From Protonemura montana (Eukaryota; Arthropoda; Insecta; Plecoptera; Nemouridae): a stretch of DNA of 64,000 nt. Position 1 is the first letter of the stretch, and the number at the start of each line of letters is the position of its first letter. The stretch is from assembly GCA_947568835.1 (NCBI GenBank), contig OX387609.1, positions 6,773,660-6,837,659 of the forward strand. The letters are read 5' to 3'. This document shows, in pieces, positions 22,601 to 34,600 of this stretch. The notes beneath the pieces were generated by a model. It saw nothing but the letters and a program-made list of their open reading frames with translations, searched no databases and was not told the DNA's origin. The translations under genes and the position numbers were made by a program.

Positions 22601-25600
22601 TTAACTAATAATATATATATATATATGTGTGTGTGTCAAATGTTTGAAGTGTGTATCATGAACACCCAACAATTTATTATTAGGAACACTAATAAACTCT
22701 CAAAAATGAGTGACAAATCAAATTATTCGTCATCATCCCCTGACCCATCCTAATAAGACGACCCCAGAGTCCCGCCACTGAACCAGGTGCCCCGTAACAA
22801 ACAGTGGGGTCGATATCTAGTCTATATAGTTATAGACCCCGAACATATCCCCCGAACAGCGGGGGAGATATATGAAAAGTCTATTAATGCTCCGGCGTCC
22901 AGGTTTAGCATAACATCGAGAGAGAGTGTAGTAGTATTATACCTACTGTGTTTTGATTGTGGGCATTTGATTGATCGTATTCATGGGTGGGGGGGGAGGT
23001 GAACGCAAACACGATTTCATGGGGGGTAACACGTGAAATTACCATTACTACTGTTCGAACACGGTGAAAGGAATCGAGCAACACAAGTCCTTTCGCTTTC
23101 TAGTCTTAACACACGCCAAGAATGCGTTGAACAAAGCTTTGTAAATGACAAGAAATTAGCGATAAATCGCTTGGTTGTTTGAAATGAGGTTAGGATGGAC
23201 AATTGAGATGACAAGCGATGATAATTTGCGGTGACCTAGTTTCTGAGTTCTAAAACAATGATTTTGTCAAACAACTTAGCGAGAGAACACATTTTTCCGG
23301 CAGAAGCGCCACCGGTCGTTTTGGGGTGACATGTGGATTAACTGTCGTTTTTAAAAACACTATTTACGCATCTCTGCTGGTTTGTTTCTAGGTGTGTATC
23401 GAGAGGGGCTGGAGAGAGTACACCCACGAACCGTTCGGTGACACTTGGAACCTCTGGTGGCGCAGCAACGGATTTCCACTCAACCACTACAAACAGATCA
23501 AGGGCTGGCAGTTTACGAATCACATACCGAAGGTAACCACATACCGAAGGTAGTCAGAAAAGAAGGTAGTCAATAGCTGAAGGGTTTTACAGAAGGTTAA
23601 CACCGAACAGAATACTCAGCGGGTTACCAAAGTAAACCACTTGTCGTAGAAGAACCTACAGGATCGGCGTGAATAGTCAAGCAGCTAACGCGCCGTGAAA
23701 CCGAGCAATCGTCATCAATCACTAACAGGAGAGGCACAAACCGAAGGATAGGAATACCAGAGAAAAGATCCATCTACTGAAGACTACATACTTAGCAATT
23801 ACACGTCTTCTGAGCCCTTATTCCATTACTTTTTTCTAGGTAGATGCGATGAGATGAGGTGTTTTAACTTTCAATGGTTCCTATGGGACATGTGAAGAAT
23901 TCATTCAATAATTTCTTATCTCAAGGGTTCCTTATAGGGGTAGGTACTGGTTTTTGTTTAGTTGGAATTATATTTGACCTTGAGGCGTTGACCTTGAGAC
24001 ATTTCTATACAAAGAGGTCATGTTGGTAGCATTCAAGGGCATCACGGGCGCCATTTCTTTTCGAGTTTTATGAAGAGCGCAACTCTTTTAACGCTATGCC
24101 CTCGCGACTGGCAAAAGTTTGAATGTTTGTGTTTGTCTCTTTCAGGGGTCGGCCATTTGCAGGAAAGACAACCTGGTCCGCTACCTCAGGTGCATGCGGA
24201 AGGTGTACGGCTCGATCTACGACTTCAGGTGAGCGGGCCTGAAACTTCAGCTCGGGTCTTATACGGAATACGAACTTCAGGGAATGCAACAGTCATACTA
24301 TCGACATAAATTGTATTCGCATCTGTAAAAACTTTGCAAATCCATTGCTCTAACACTACCATTACAACAACTATCATCATAAATTAAATTAACACAGCTT
24401 TCTAGGCTATTAGCTCCTATGGGTGAGTGTAGCTGTAAAAAATTTGTGTCTGCCATTTTTAATGGTGGTTCCTAAATGAATTTAGTTTTTAAGAAACGGA
24501 TTTATTTGCTAAATCTGCTGGCTGGAGCGGGCAGAGCGACCCAATTGTGTACCTTAAAGAGTCTGCAAAGTTTTAACTGGTGTAAGGTTTCGCTTATCAC
24601 AATAAAGAACGAAGCCAAGAGATAGGATGAAAACAATGATTTATTCAAAGAGATGTTAATCCGGCGGACCGGTGATACATTCGGAGGACCGAAGTCAACT
24701 GCCTCTCCTTGGGGTCGCAGCCCTTTCGGATCGTCTCTGTCCCTACCTACCTGCCCTGGTGGAGGGACAGGTTACTAACCGCACAAAGTGGCGGGAACGT
24801 TACATACCCCCGCCAGATTTAAAGCAGGGGGAAAATGAACAATGTACATGCTTTAATCTAAAACCGACGATTAGATAATATAAAAGTAAAATATAAAAGA
24901 AAAGTAATACATTTTTCAATCCTTCATCGGAAATTTCTTAAATCGACTTAAACTAAACAATGCGAGTTCCTCAGCGTTGTCCCTCGTTAGAATGGTACTT
25001 CCGCAGATGGACAATATTCCATGTACCAATTTCCTTTCCTGACATATCAATCAATTGATAGGCATTAGGTGCCACTAATTTCCCCACTTTATAGGGTCCT
25101 TTATATAACAAGAAAAACTTTTGGATAGTTTTATCTAGCGCCGAAGACTGACTGTGTGCTTTGAGCAGCACCAAATCGTTGACTTGTAACGTTTCACATT
25201 TGTGGCTGCTGTCGTGACGCCGTTTCCGGGCGCTCGCTTCACGTTGCATCTTGTCCCTCGCTAGGGATATGAGATCGTCGTGGCTGGAAAATACATGGAC
25301 ACTCGGGGGCGAGTTTATTAAAGCGTGGATCGCCTGTTTCGGTTGTTTTCCGAAATGCAGCATTGTTGGGGGCAAACCCGTGCTGGCATGCACGGTCACG
25401 TTGATCCATGATTCGATCGTTGACAAATAGTCACTCCATTGGCTATGATGGTCATGACAATATGTTCTAATCATCCTACCTAGCTCACGCATCACTCTTT
25501 CACTAGGGTTACTGGCCGGATGCCGTACCGACGAGTGCACTACCTGAATGTTTTCTTTCACTAAGGCAGTAGACCACTGACGCGAACGAAATTGGCTTCC

Positions 25601-28600
25601 GTTGTCACTCAACAGCTTCTCGCACCTACCTACGTTGACCAGGTAGTCGCCTGTCAGACGGTTCAAAATCGCCTGCGTCGTTGCCTTCTTCAAGGCGTAA
25701 AGTTTCACATGTTTGGAAAACACGTCTAAAATTACTAACACGAAAATCACTCCTCCTCGAGACCTTGGTAATGGGCCGAAAAGGTCTGTTGCCGCGAGCT
25801 GATTTGGTCGGTCAGGTAATAGGGATGACATTTCTCCAGCTAGTGTGTGGGTAAGAATTTTGGCTTTCTGGCAAATGTCACACGATCTTACGGTTTTAAC
25901 GATATGTCGTCGCATTCTTTGCCAGTGAAAATACTCTCGCATTAAGCAAAATGTTTTGTATGCCCCACAATGTCCATACGCCTCATGATAGTTGATCACT
26001 AATCGATTGATCAGTGAATGGGGAACACACGCTTTCCATAAATGTTCGTTTCTCGCGCGATGAAACAGCGTGTTTTCATGAATGATGTATTCACTCGTCA
26101 ATTTTTTTTTTGTCATCGAATCTGAATTTGTTTGCAGCGCGCTGATGATAACTTTCAATAGTTCGTCAGTTTTCTGTTCTGCCGCTAAAGATTTTACTAA
26201 CTGTGAGATTTTCTCATTTGGCTCTTTCACGCACCGATGTAATTTGGCGATGTGGAATGTCGTATGATTCGCACTTTCGTGACTGGCATTCGAGTGAACA
26301 CGTGATAATATGTCCGCGACTATGTTTTCGCGCCCTGGACAATATTTAATTTCAAAGTCAAATTCTTGTAATATCAATATCCATCGCGAAATTCTGTTAT
26401 TTCTGAGTTTGCACTGTCGGATAAAGGATAGCGATCTACAATCAGTCCAAATCACAAAGGGTTTTCCAATGAGGAAGATACGCCACTTATTGACCGCGTT
26501 CACCACGGCCAATCCTTCTTTTTCTGTCGGGAAATAATTCTTTTCAGGACCATGGAGAGTCCGACTAGAAAAGGCAATTACTCTTTTGTATCCGTTCTCA
26601 TCGAATTGAAAAAGGTGCGCAGAAATACCTACATCAGAGCTGTCAGTCTGTAAATGCATCTTTCTGTTTGGCATCGGATGGTGCAGCATAACCGCGTCTA
26701 AAAACGCCGTCTTTACCTGTTTGAACGTGTCAGCTTTCTTGTCGTCCCACACCCATTTAGAATCCTTTTTTAAAAGGCTAAGGAGCGGAAAAGTCAAATC
26801 TGAATATTTGTCTGTGTAGGATTTGAAATGGTTCGTTAAACCGAGAAATGCCCTTAGCTGTTTTACATTGTTCGGTGGTGGATAATTTTGGATAGCAGCA
26901 ATGTTTTCTCGTTTCATGCTGGTACCCTCCGCCGACAAAGTCTGTCCCAAGAATGTCACTTCTTTACACACGAACTGCGATTTGTTCCAATTCATAGTGA
27001 TATTGGATTGCGCTATACGCGTTATGATCGTTTCTAGGTGTATCATATGTTCCTCAAAGGTTTTGGATGCCACCAAGATGTCATCAACATAAGATATCGC
27101 GAATTCGGACGTGTCTGATCCTAGCACCTTGTTAAGACACCTTATCAAGCCAGAACTGCTGGATTGGAGACCGAACGGGACTCGGCAAAAGCTGTAAGAT
27201 ATGCCTTTGTATAAGAAGGCGGTAAATTTTCTATCGTCTTTGTGCAAATTTAATTGCCAGAATGAACTCGTAAGGTCGATGGTTGAGAAATATTTCGCTT
27301 CATGAAACGTTTGCAGTAATTCCTCCATCGGTTGCGGCGCATCAGTCTGAGGTATGGTTCTACTGTTTAATTTCCTCGCGTCTAGACACACGCGCACTGT
27401 CCCATCTTTCTTCACCACTGTGATTAGGGGATTTACATATGCTGATGGACCTGGTTCGATTATTCCCATAGCTAACATTTTCTGAATCTGTCTATCGACT
27501 GCTTTACGCTTAGCAATCGGTATCGGATAAGACCGCTGCGTGAAAGGTTCGGTATCGTGCAAGGTAATCCTATGGGTGTAATCGCTCGCACAGCCCGGGG
27601 CGTCCGAAAAATGGTCCGCGTGTTTGCGCAAAAATGAGTGCAAAATCTGTCGCTGCCCCTCGGACACATCGCTGTTCTGACACTTATCCCTCACGCTACA
27701 CATTGGCGTAGCCTCACCTGGTGTGTCTAAAACCATTGAGTCATTGACCGTCGCCTCGCAAATCTTTACACTTGTATGATTGATCATACCACTTGGTCCA
27801 TGCTCGCTGAACCGTATAATATTGTCCCCAATTTGCAAAACTTGGTTCTCGAAATTAATTTTTGCGTTCATTAATGATAACCAATCTGCCCCGATAATCA
27901 TATCACACGACAGAGTCGGTATTATAAACACTGAAATATCGTACTCTGTATTCCCCAAAAGGGTGGTTGCAAAGGATTGCAGCGTAATGTTTTGTCTTTT
28001 GGAGCCGATTGCCCCAGTCACACTCATGCCACGCACCGGAAGTAACGGCAAATCATGCGTTTTGGCTGACAAAGTTTGCCATACTGACTCGGCAATGCAC
28101 GTTATATCACTTCCCGTGTCAATCAAAGCTCGTAGCTGGACTTCGTTGATCACGGCCTCTATGTATGGAGTGTTTTCACATAGTGTACTTACATGTTCTT
28201 TTGGACCCTCGTCCCACAAATCCGCGAGTGGATTTCCTTCGATTCCGATGGAAAATATCCCACACGTGTCTTCTGTTGGTTCAGTGGTGACTTCCTTCTG
28301 GTCGGTCTCGGCTGGCGGCTCGGAAGTCTCAGGCGCAGCTACGACTCGTTTCCCGACGTCTCGTGGTCGTCGTCGTTTTCCCTGGGGGCGTCGTGACTCT
28401 CGGTGTCGTCCTGCGCGGAAAGCTGGTGTACTCTTCTGTGAATTTCGTCTTTTGGCTTGGAACGCCAGTTGCTGTTGCTATTGTTGGTGGTGCAGGTATT
28501 TCCTCCGTTTGAATTACGCGAGAATCGCGTCGCTTGTCGGTGCGTGGTGTCCACGGCAACCTGTCTGTGGCTGCGTCGTGACGCTCCCTCGTCCATTCGC

Positions 28601-31600
28601 TGCAGGACTTGCAGCAGTTCAGCGGTGGTGCTGATGTTGCTTGCAGCCAGGATATTAAACGTGGTTGCTGGCAGCAGAGAAATGAGCTGTCGGATAAATA
28701 GGGCTGGTTCAATTGGTGGTGTGATGTACTTTAGTTTCCCCATCCAATGGATGAGGAACTGGGCCATTGAATTGTGCACTTCTCTGGAATACGCTGAGTT
28801 TGTAAACTCTGCGAGAATCGCGTCTTGTTTGTACATCGACCAGTACGTGGATAAAAAGGCCTCTTCGAACTCCTTCCACGTCGCCCACTGGTCAGACATG
28901 GCATTCGCCCAGTCTTGCGGGGGGCCGTCGAGTTGATTAATCGCAATCTCGATAATATCTTCGTCATTGTAGTCCGTCAGGTACTTTTGAAATTGTTTAA
29001 TGAATTCCTTCGGATGGACCTTACCATCCTCTGCAAAGCGTCGCAGGGTTATTGGTGGCATGGGCAGGGTAGCCGCCGCCGGTGCGCTCCTCGGGGGTGT
29101 GGACGTGCGCTCTTGGGGTGTGACGGGCTGCGGTTGCAAATTGTTTATTTTGGTATTAATCGCGGCCAAAGCTTGCGACATGGTTATGAGCGCCTCCGAG
29201 ATAGTTGCACTCTCTGCAGACGTGGTTTCCCGCGCTCGTCGCGTCTTCACCATTTTCTGTGGTGTTTACGAGTTCGTGCAACGCGGACGTAGCACAATTA
29301 CACAAAATATTGTCAGTTTAGAACGGCGCGGACGCGGCACAATTACACAAAATATTGTCAGTTTAGTACGGCGCGGACGCGGCACAATTACACAAAATAT
29401 TGTCAGTTTAGTACGGCGCGGACGCGGCACAATTACACAAAATATTGTCAGTTTAGTACGGCGCGGACGCGGCACAATTACAAAAATATTGTCAGTTTAG
29501 TACGGCGCGGACGCGGCACAATTACACAAAATATTGTCAGTTTAGTACGGCGCGGACGCGGCACAATTACACAAAATATTGTCAGTTTAGTACGGCGCGG
29601 ACGCGGCACAATTACACAAAATATTGTCAGTTTAGTACGGCGCGGACGCGGCACAATTACACAAAATATTGTCAGTTTAGTACGGCGCGGACGCGGCACA
29701 ATTACACAAAATATTGTCAGTTTAGTACGGCGCGGACGCGGCACAATTACACAAAAACACTGAAACACGAATGAATAATCTGGTTCGATTACGTTGGGCG
29801 CCAATGTAAGGTTTCGCTTATCACAATAAAGAACGAAGCCAAGAGATAGGATGAAAACAATGATTTATTCAAAGAGATGTTAATCCGGCGGACCGGTGAT
29901 ACATTCGGAGGACCGAAGTCAACTGCCTCTCCTTGGGGTCGCAGCCCTTTCGGATCGTCTCTGTCCCTACCTACCTGCCCTGGTGGAGGGACAGGTTACT
30001 AACCGCACAAAGTGGCGGGAACGTTACACTGGTGACTATAGTAGGTATTGACAAGCCAAATCGTACACATGTACAGCTATGCTTGAGAAAGAAGTTGGCA
30101 AGTTAGTACTGCATATTTATTCGCCTTACTTAATAACCTCACGACAGCATGGATTTGTGGACGAATTCTGTTGCTCGTGTTGTACCGTCCTGCGGAGGTG
30201 GTCCCATTGGTGTTTTGCGACAGAAAAAGGCCCCCGTCCCGGCACTCCTTCCTTCTAGACTAGGTTAGATTCATTATCATCCACTCGTTCACCGACACCA
30301 GAAGACCATTGCCGCATGGCCCGCTGTCAAAACAGTGCGTCGTTAAGCCACACGAATCAATGAACCAAACTTTCTGTTTCTCTGCCGAGCAGTCCCGATG
30401 GCTACAACCTTCCTCGGGAGTACACGAAGCTGGTTGCCGACTGCAACCGCCACGAACAACTCTACGAGAACAAAGTGTGGATCTGCAAGCCTGTCAGCCA
30501 GAGCCAAGGTCGCGGCATCTTCCTCTTTCGGGTGGGTACAGGTTCGTGTCACCCCCCTTTCCAAGCCCACCATCCCTTTCTGAGAGATAGGGCGATGAGT
30601 TCAAACCATAGCAAAAATTCTTGAGCTTCTGACAGAAGTTGAACTGAAGAACATGTCGTTTTACTGTCTTGGGTGTTTAAAGTTGTTTGTTTCCAATATT
30701 GCTCTTAGTTATTTCTATACAATTCTTTATAAACACAGACTTAAATACCAGATTCTCGGTTATTTCAGTTAAGCGAAATTAACAGCTTGTCAACGAATTA
30801 AAATCGTTTTTGATACGCTGATATCATGCAGATTTTTTTGTTGTAATTTGTTGTTTTTTTTTCCTTGGGAGCTTCTGCGAAACAATCCCTCTCATCCAAG
30901 CCTATAAGAGACTGCGATGAGTTCAACTAACCAATCCTCATCTTTCTTAGAGATCAGCATAGACGTATATCTATCTGACACTGCACTACCAACACGCCAA
31001 TGTTAAACTGTCTTTGCGATAAATTGCCGCTAAATTAAAACCACAAAACTGTACCGAATAAAATGGACGATGATAATTGGTGGAGTCACCGTCGTTTCGA
31101 GTGTTAAGAAATTTAATTTAGTTATTTCTTACAGATTAATCGCATTTCAGGCCCGGTTTACGCTCTAATAATCTTGAATATGCTAACCTCGACGATTGAT
31201 ATGCATGCATCAATATTGTGAGTAGTAATTAATTTAAGCAGACTGCCGCAAGCGCCGTCTGGTATCATCTTCCGTTATCACTTGTTGCCGGCTCATTTGC
31301 TCAACAGAGTGTTTAACATATAAGCTGACTCTCTGACTATGCATATAGCCTTATGGTCAAAGTGTATCGTGCTAACCTCTACCGCGCTGTGGCAGCGTAG
31401 AAGTTGAGTGACCTCTGCTACGACAACAGCGCCGTCGTCCAGCGGTATGTGGAGACCCCGCTACTGATTGGAGGGTATAAGTTCGACCTTCGCCTCTACG
31501 TCTGCGTGCCCTCCTACCACCCTCTGGTTGTCTACCTTTACTCCGAGGGACTGGCCAGGTAAGCATGGCTATGATGAAGTCTCCGAGGGCGATACTGTTT

Positions 31601-34600
31601 TTCATGAAGTGCCCTGTTGCTATTATCTTAAGGCGTCGTTGAATGTTACTGGGATGATGAACCTAGCTTCAAAGAAGAGGGAGGGAAACCAGGTGCCAGC
31701 ACGAGCAATTTAGCTCAACCACCGGCTGAACGTCTTTCCTGAAAGACAGTTCTCCTAGAACAGTAGGATTCCTCCCCAAGTCTGTCGAGAGGTTGATCAG
31801 AAAGGCAAGTGTACAAACGTCAATCTCTCTATCCTCTCACCAGAAAAGACGGTCATAAGTATAATGGTCACACATCCAGTATCTGACCCATTCAAAAGTT
31901 GCTTAACTTCGATTGGGTTTCGCTAATTGTGTCTCTCAAATCCAAGACAAGCTGTAATGACAGGAACACTTCGTTCTGCAGGTTCGCAACCGACAAGTTC
32001 TCGCTGTCCGACCTGGATAACCCGTTCCGGCACCTGACCAACAGTTCGCTGAACAAGCTGGGTCCCGGTTACACGGCACACAAGGACCGAGTCGGATCAG
32101 GTGCCTGATCTCAATATACTTGAAAGCAAACCTGACAACGAATATAACAGGCAGACCCCTGTATATCGATCTGTGCGTAGCGACATTGGAAGTTACGATT
32201 GATTGATTGATTGATTAGTTGAGTTTAACGACGCACTCTATTGACAACGGGTCATGTGGAACTTGTCTAATGGAGTCCGTGAATGAGTGGATAATGATAA
32301 GGATGAGGAAGCATATAACCTTGTTTAGAAGGGAGGAGAGGAAAGAAATTAACTCTTGTCAAAGAGTACAAAGGGAACCACCGGCTTAACGTCCAATCTG
32401 AAGGACGGTACAACTCTAATAACATAATTCCACCACAAATCCATGTTGTCAAGAGGTTGATAAGCAAATCGAATGAAGTTGCTGTACTAATTTTCATCCC
32501 TTCAGCCTCTCTCCCGAATGGTCACCCATATAATATCTGGCTCACCGCAGTGTTGCTGAAATGCACGGTGTTCTCATGAGAACCGGTGTTTCCAACACGC
32601 CTAACATAAAGTTCAAGATGATTTCAAGATAGCACGATTGTTAATCCCCCTGCCTGCGCAGGCTGCAAGTGGACGTTGAAACAGCTGCGCAGCTATCTGC
32701 AGCAGGTGGGCTTCAACGACTGGCTGCTCTGGCAGCGCGTGGCAGCCCTCGTGGTGCTCACTGTGCTCAGCCAGACTGAAAGCGTGCCGACCACCGCCAA
32801 CTGCTTTGAGTTCTACGGGTTCGACGTGCTCGTCGACGCAGACCTCCGTCCGTGGTTACTCGAGGTCAGTGAGCTTAGTAGCCCGCCGGGATAAAGCCAA
32901 AAAGTGACAGAACCGTTAACATCCTGATTAAAACACTAATTCTTGATATTGTACGCCCTATGATCTCGCTTTTACTTGATTCCGTATCGATTAGCTGCCC
33001 CGCTGCACCTTGGATGTGCACCGGAAGCGATCTACGTGTTCGACTGACGTGACTCTGCCCCAGTGCAACTTTCACGTGTTCGACTGGGCATGTGACTCTG
33101 CCCCAGTGTAACTTTCACGTGTTCGACTGGGCATGTAGCTCTGCCCCAGTGCAACTTTCACGTGTTCGACTGGGCATGTAGCTCTGCCCCGATGCAACTT
33201 TCACGTGTTCGACTGGGCATGTGACTCTGCCCCAGTGTAACTTTCACGTGTTCGACTGGGCATGTGACTCTGCCCCAGTGCAACTTTCACGTGTTCGACT
33301 GGCAGAGTTTCTCGCTCTCGGGTTAATGCACTAACAGCGAAAAATGTTCAAACAAAGTTGATTGCTGTGCGTCCCAGGTCTTTGTGGCAAGCTGACTAGA
33401 ACGACTAGGCAAGAACGACTAGCTGAGCGCTAACTTCAATATTCCGTAGACATAATCTCCTACATGTAAATAAAAATAGTGTGAAAAGGCTTAGTATGAG
33501 AGTAAAGACAGGTTTCGTCCCAGCGCTGTCAAACTCTTAGACTAAAAAACCCGAAATTCGCAGGTGAATCTTAGCCCAGGTCTCGGGAACGACTGCGACG
33601 CCGACACGTCCGTCAAGAAGCCCATGCTGCACGACATGTTCGACCTCCTCGGCCTGCCAGTGTGCAACACGGGGCTGTCCCTGTTCACCGTGTGGACGCC
33701 GCCGACGTCCCCCAGCGCCGCAGGGGGCGACGACGCGGACGACGGGGGCGAGACGCCGCCACTGCCGCCGGTCGAAGTGGACAAAGCGGCGCGGGCGTCG
33801 GCGCAAAAGTGGGTGATGATGAGGAGGAGGATGGATCTTTTCTAGTCTATAAGAGAGGAGGGAAAACCCGGTGCTGTTGCGTAGCCAACTCCTGGCAATG
33901 GGCACTAAGGGGGTCACAGGCTTAACGGCTCTTCCGAAGGACGGTACAACGCGAACAGCTGGATTCCTCCACAAATCCATGCTGTCGAGAGGCGAGTGAA
34001 GTTGTTTCATCAACTTCGAACTCTCGGACCTCTCTCGCAAAGTGAGTAACGAGTTTGATGGTCACCCATCCAATACCTGAACCAGCGCAGAATTGCGCAG
34101 GTATTGGATGGGTTTTACGAGAATCTGTGTTCCCAGCACTTCAAACCAAAGATAGTAATATAAAACCTTCCGTCCATACCACGTTCGATGGACCCTTAAG
34201 ATTTTAGAGGGGTCTATTTTGGTACATTCGGTGCGCACTGGTGCGCACTGGTGCTGGAACTAACAGATATTGCAGCAAGTGCATTTCAAAACGATTGCGA
34301 TTATTTCCATGACCTAAAACACTTTTTAGCGTTCCTTACCCTACCAACCTAACCTTTTAGACTCTATCGCATGCTTTAAAGACCCCAAGCCCTACAAACA
34401 GTAATGTCTTGTTGTAAAATGAGGATGGTTATACAGTTATTTTTTCCTCGTTGCGCTACAGGGAAAGGGGCCGACTTTAATTAAATTTAAAAATGTCTCC
34501 GGCCATTTTCAATTAAACCTTACTTTTAAAATGTCTACCCTCAATTCATGTCTTCTTTCTCGTGGGTCTGTAATCCTTTATCTCCTTGATCGGTTTATTC

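Larger units (their letters stand above)
24581..30028 (-). mobile_element. Complete Ty3/gypsy LTR retrotransposon
   Basis: 5448 bp, antisense inside TTLL2-like intron 3. Two 224-bp LTRs (24581-24804 and 29805-30028) begin TGTAA and end TTACA, and I find no difference between them. CTGG precedes the left LTR and follows the right one as a 4-bp target duplication. Read on the minus strand: 5' LTR, tRNA-Lys-type primer site, leader made of 45-bp repeats, gag, a -1 frameshift site, pol (protease, reverse transcriptase, RNase H, integrase), a G-rich tract, 3' LTR. No envelope gene. Matching LTRs and open frames indicate a very recent insertion that may still be active. Confidence 0.95.

Noticed and set aside
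27780..28634. 284-codon plus-strand frame over the gypsy element
   Set aside because: It is antisense to the protease and gag region of an intact element and is a codon-bias shadow.
29000..29804. Repeat peptides RGRGTITQNIVSLVR (+) and PRPRRTKLTIFCVIV (-)
   Set aside because: Translation of the 45-bp leader repeats, not a protein gene.
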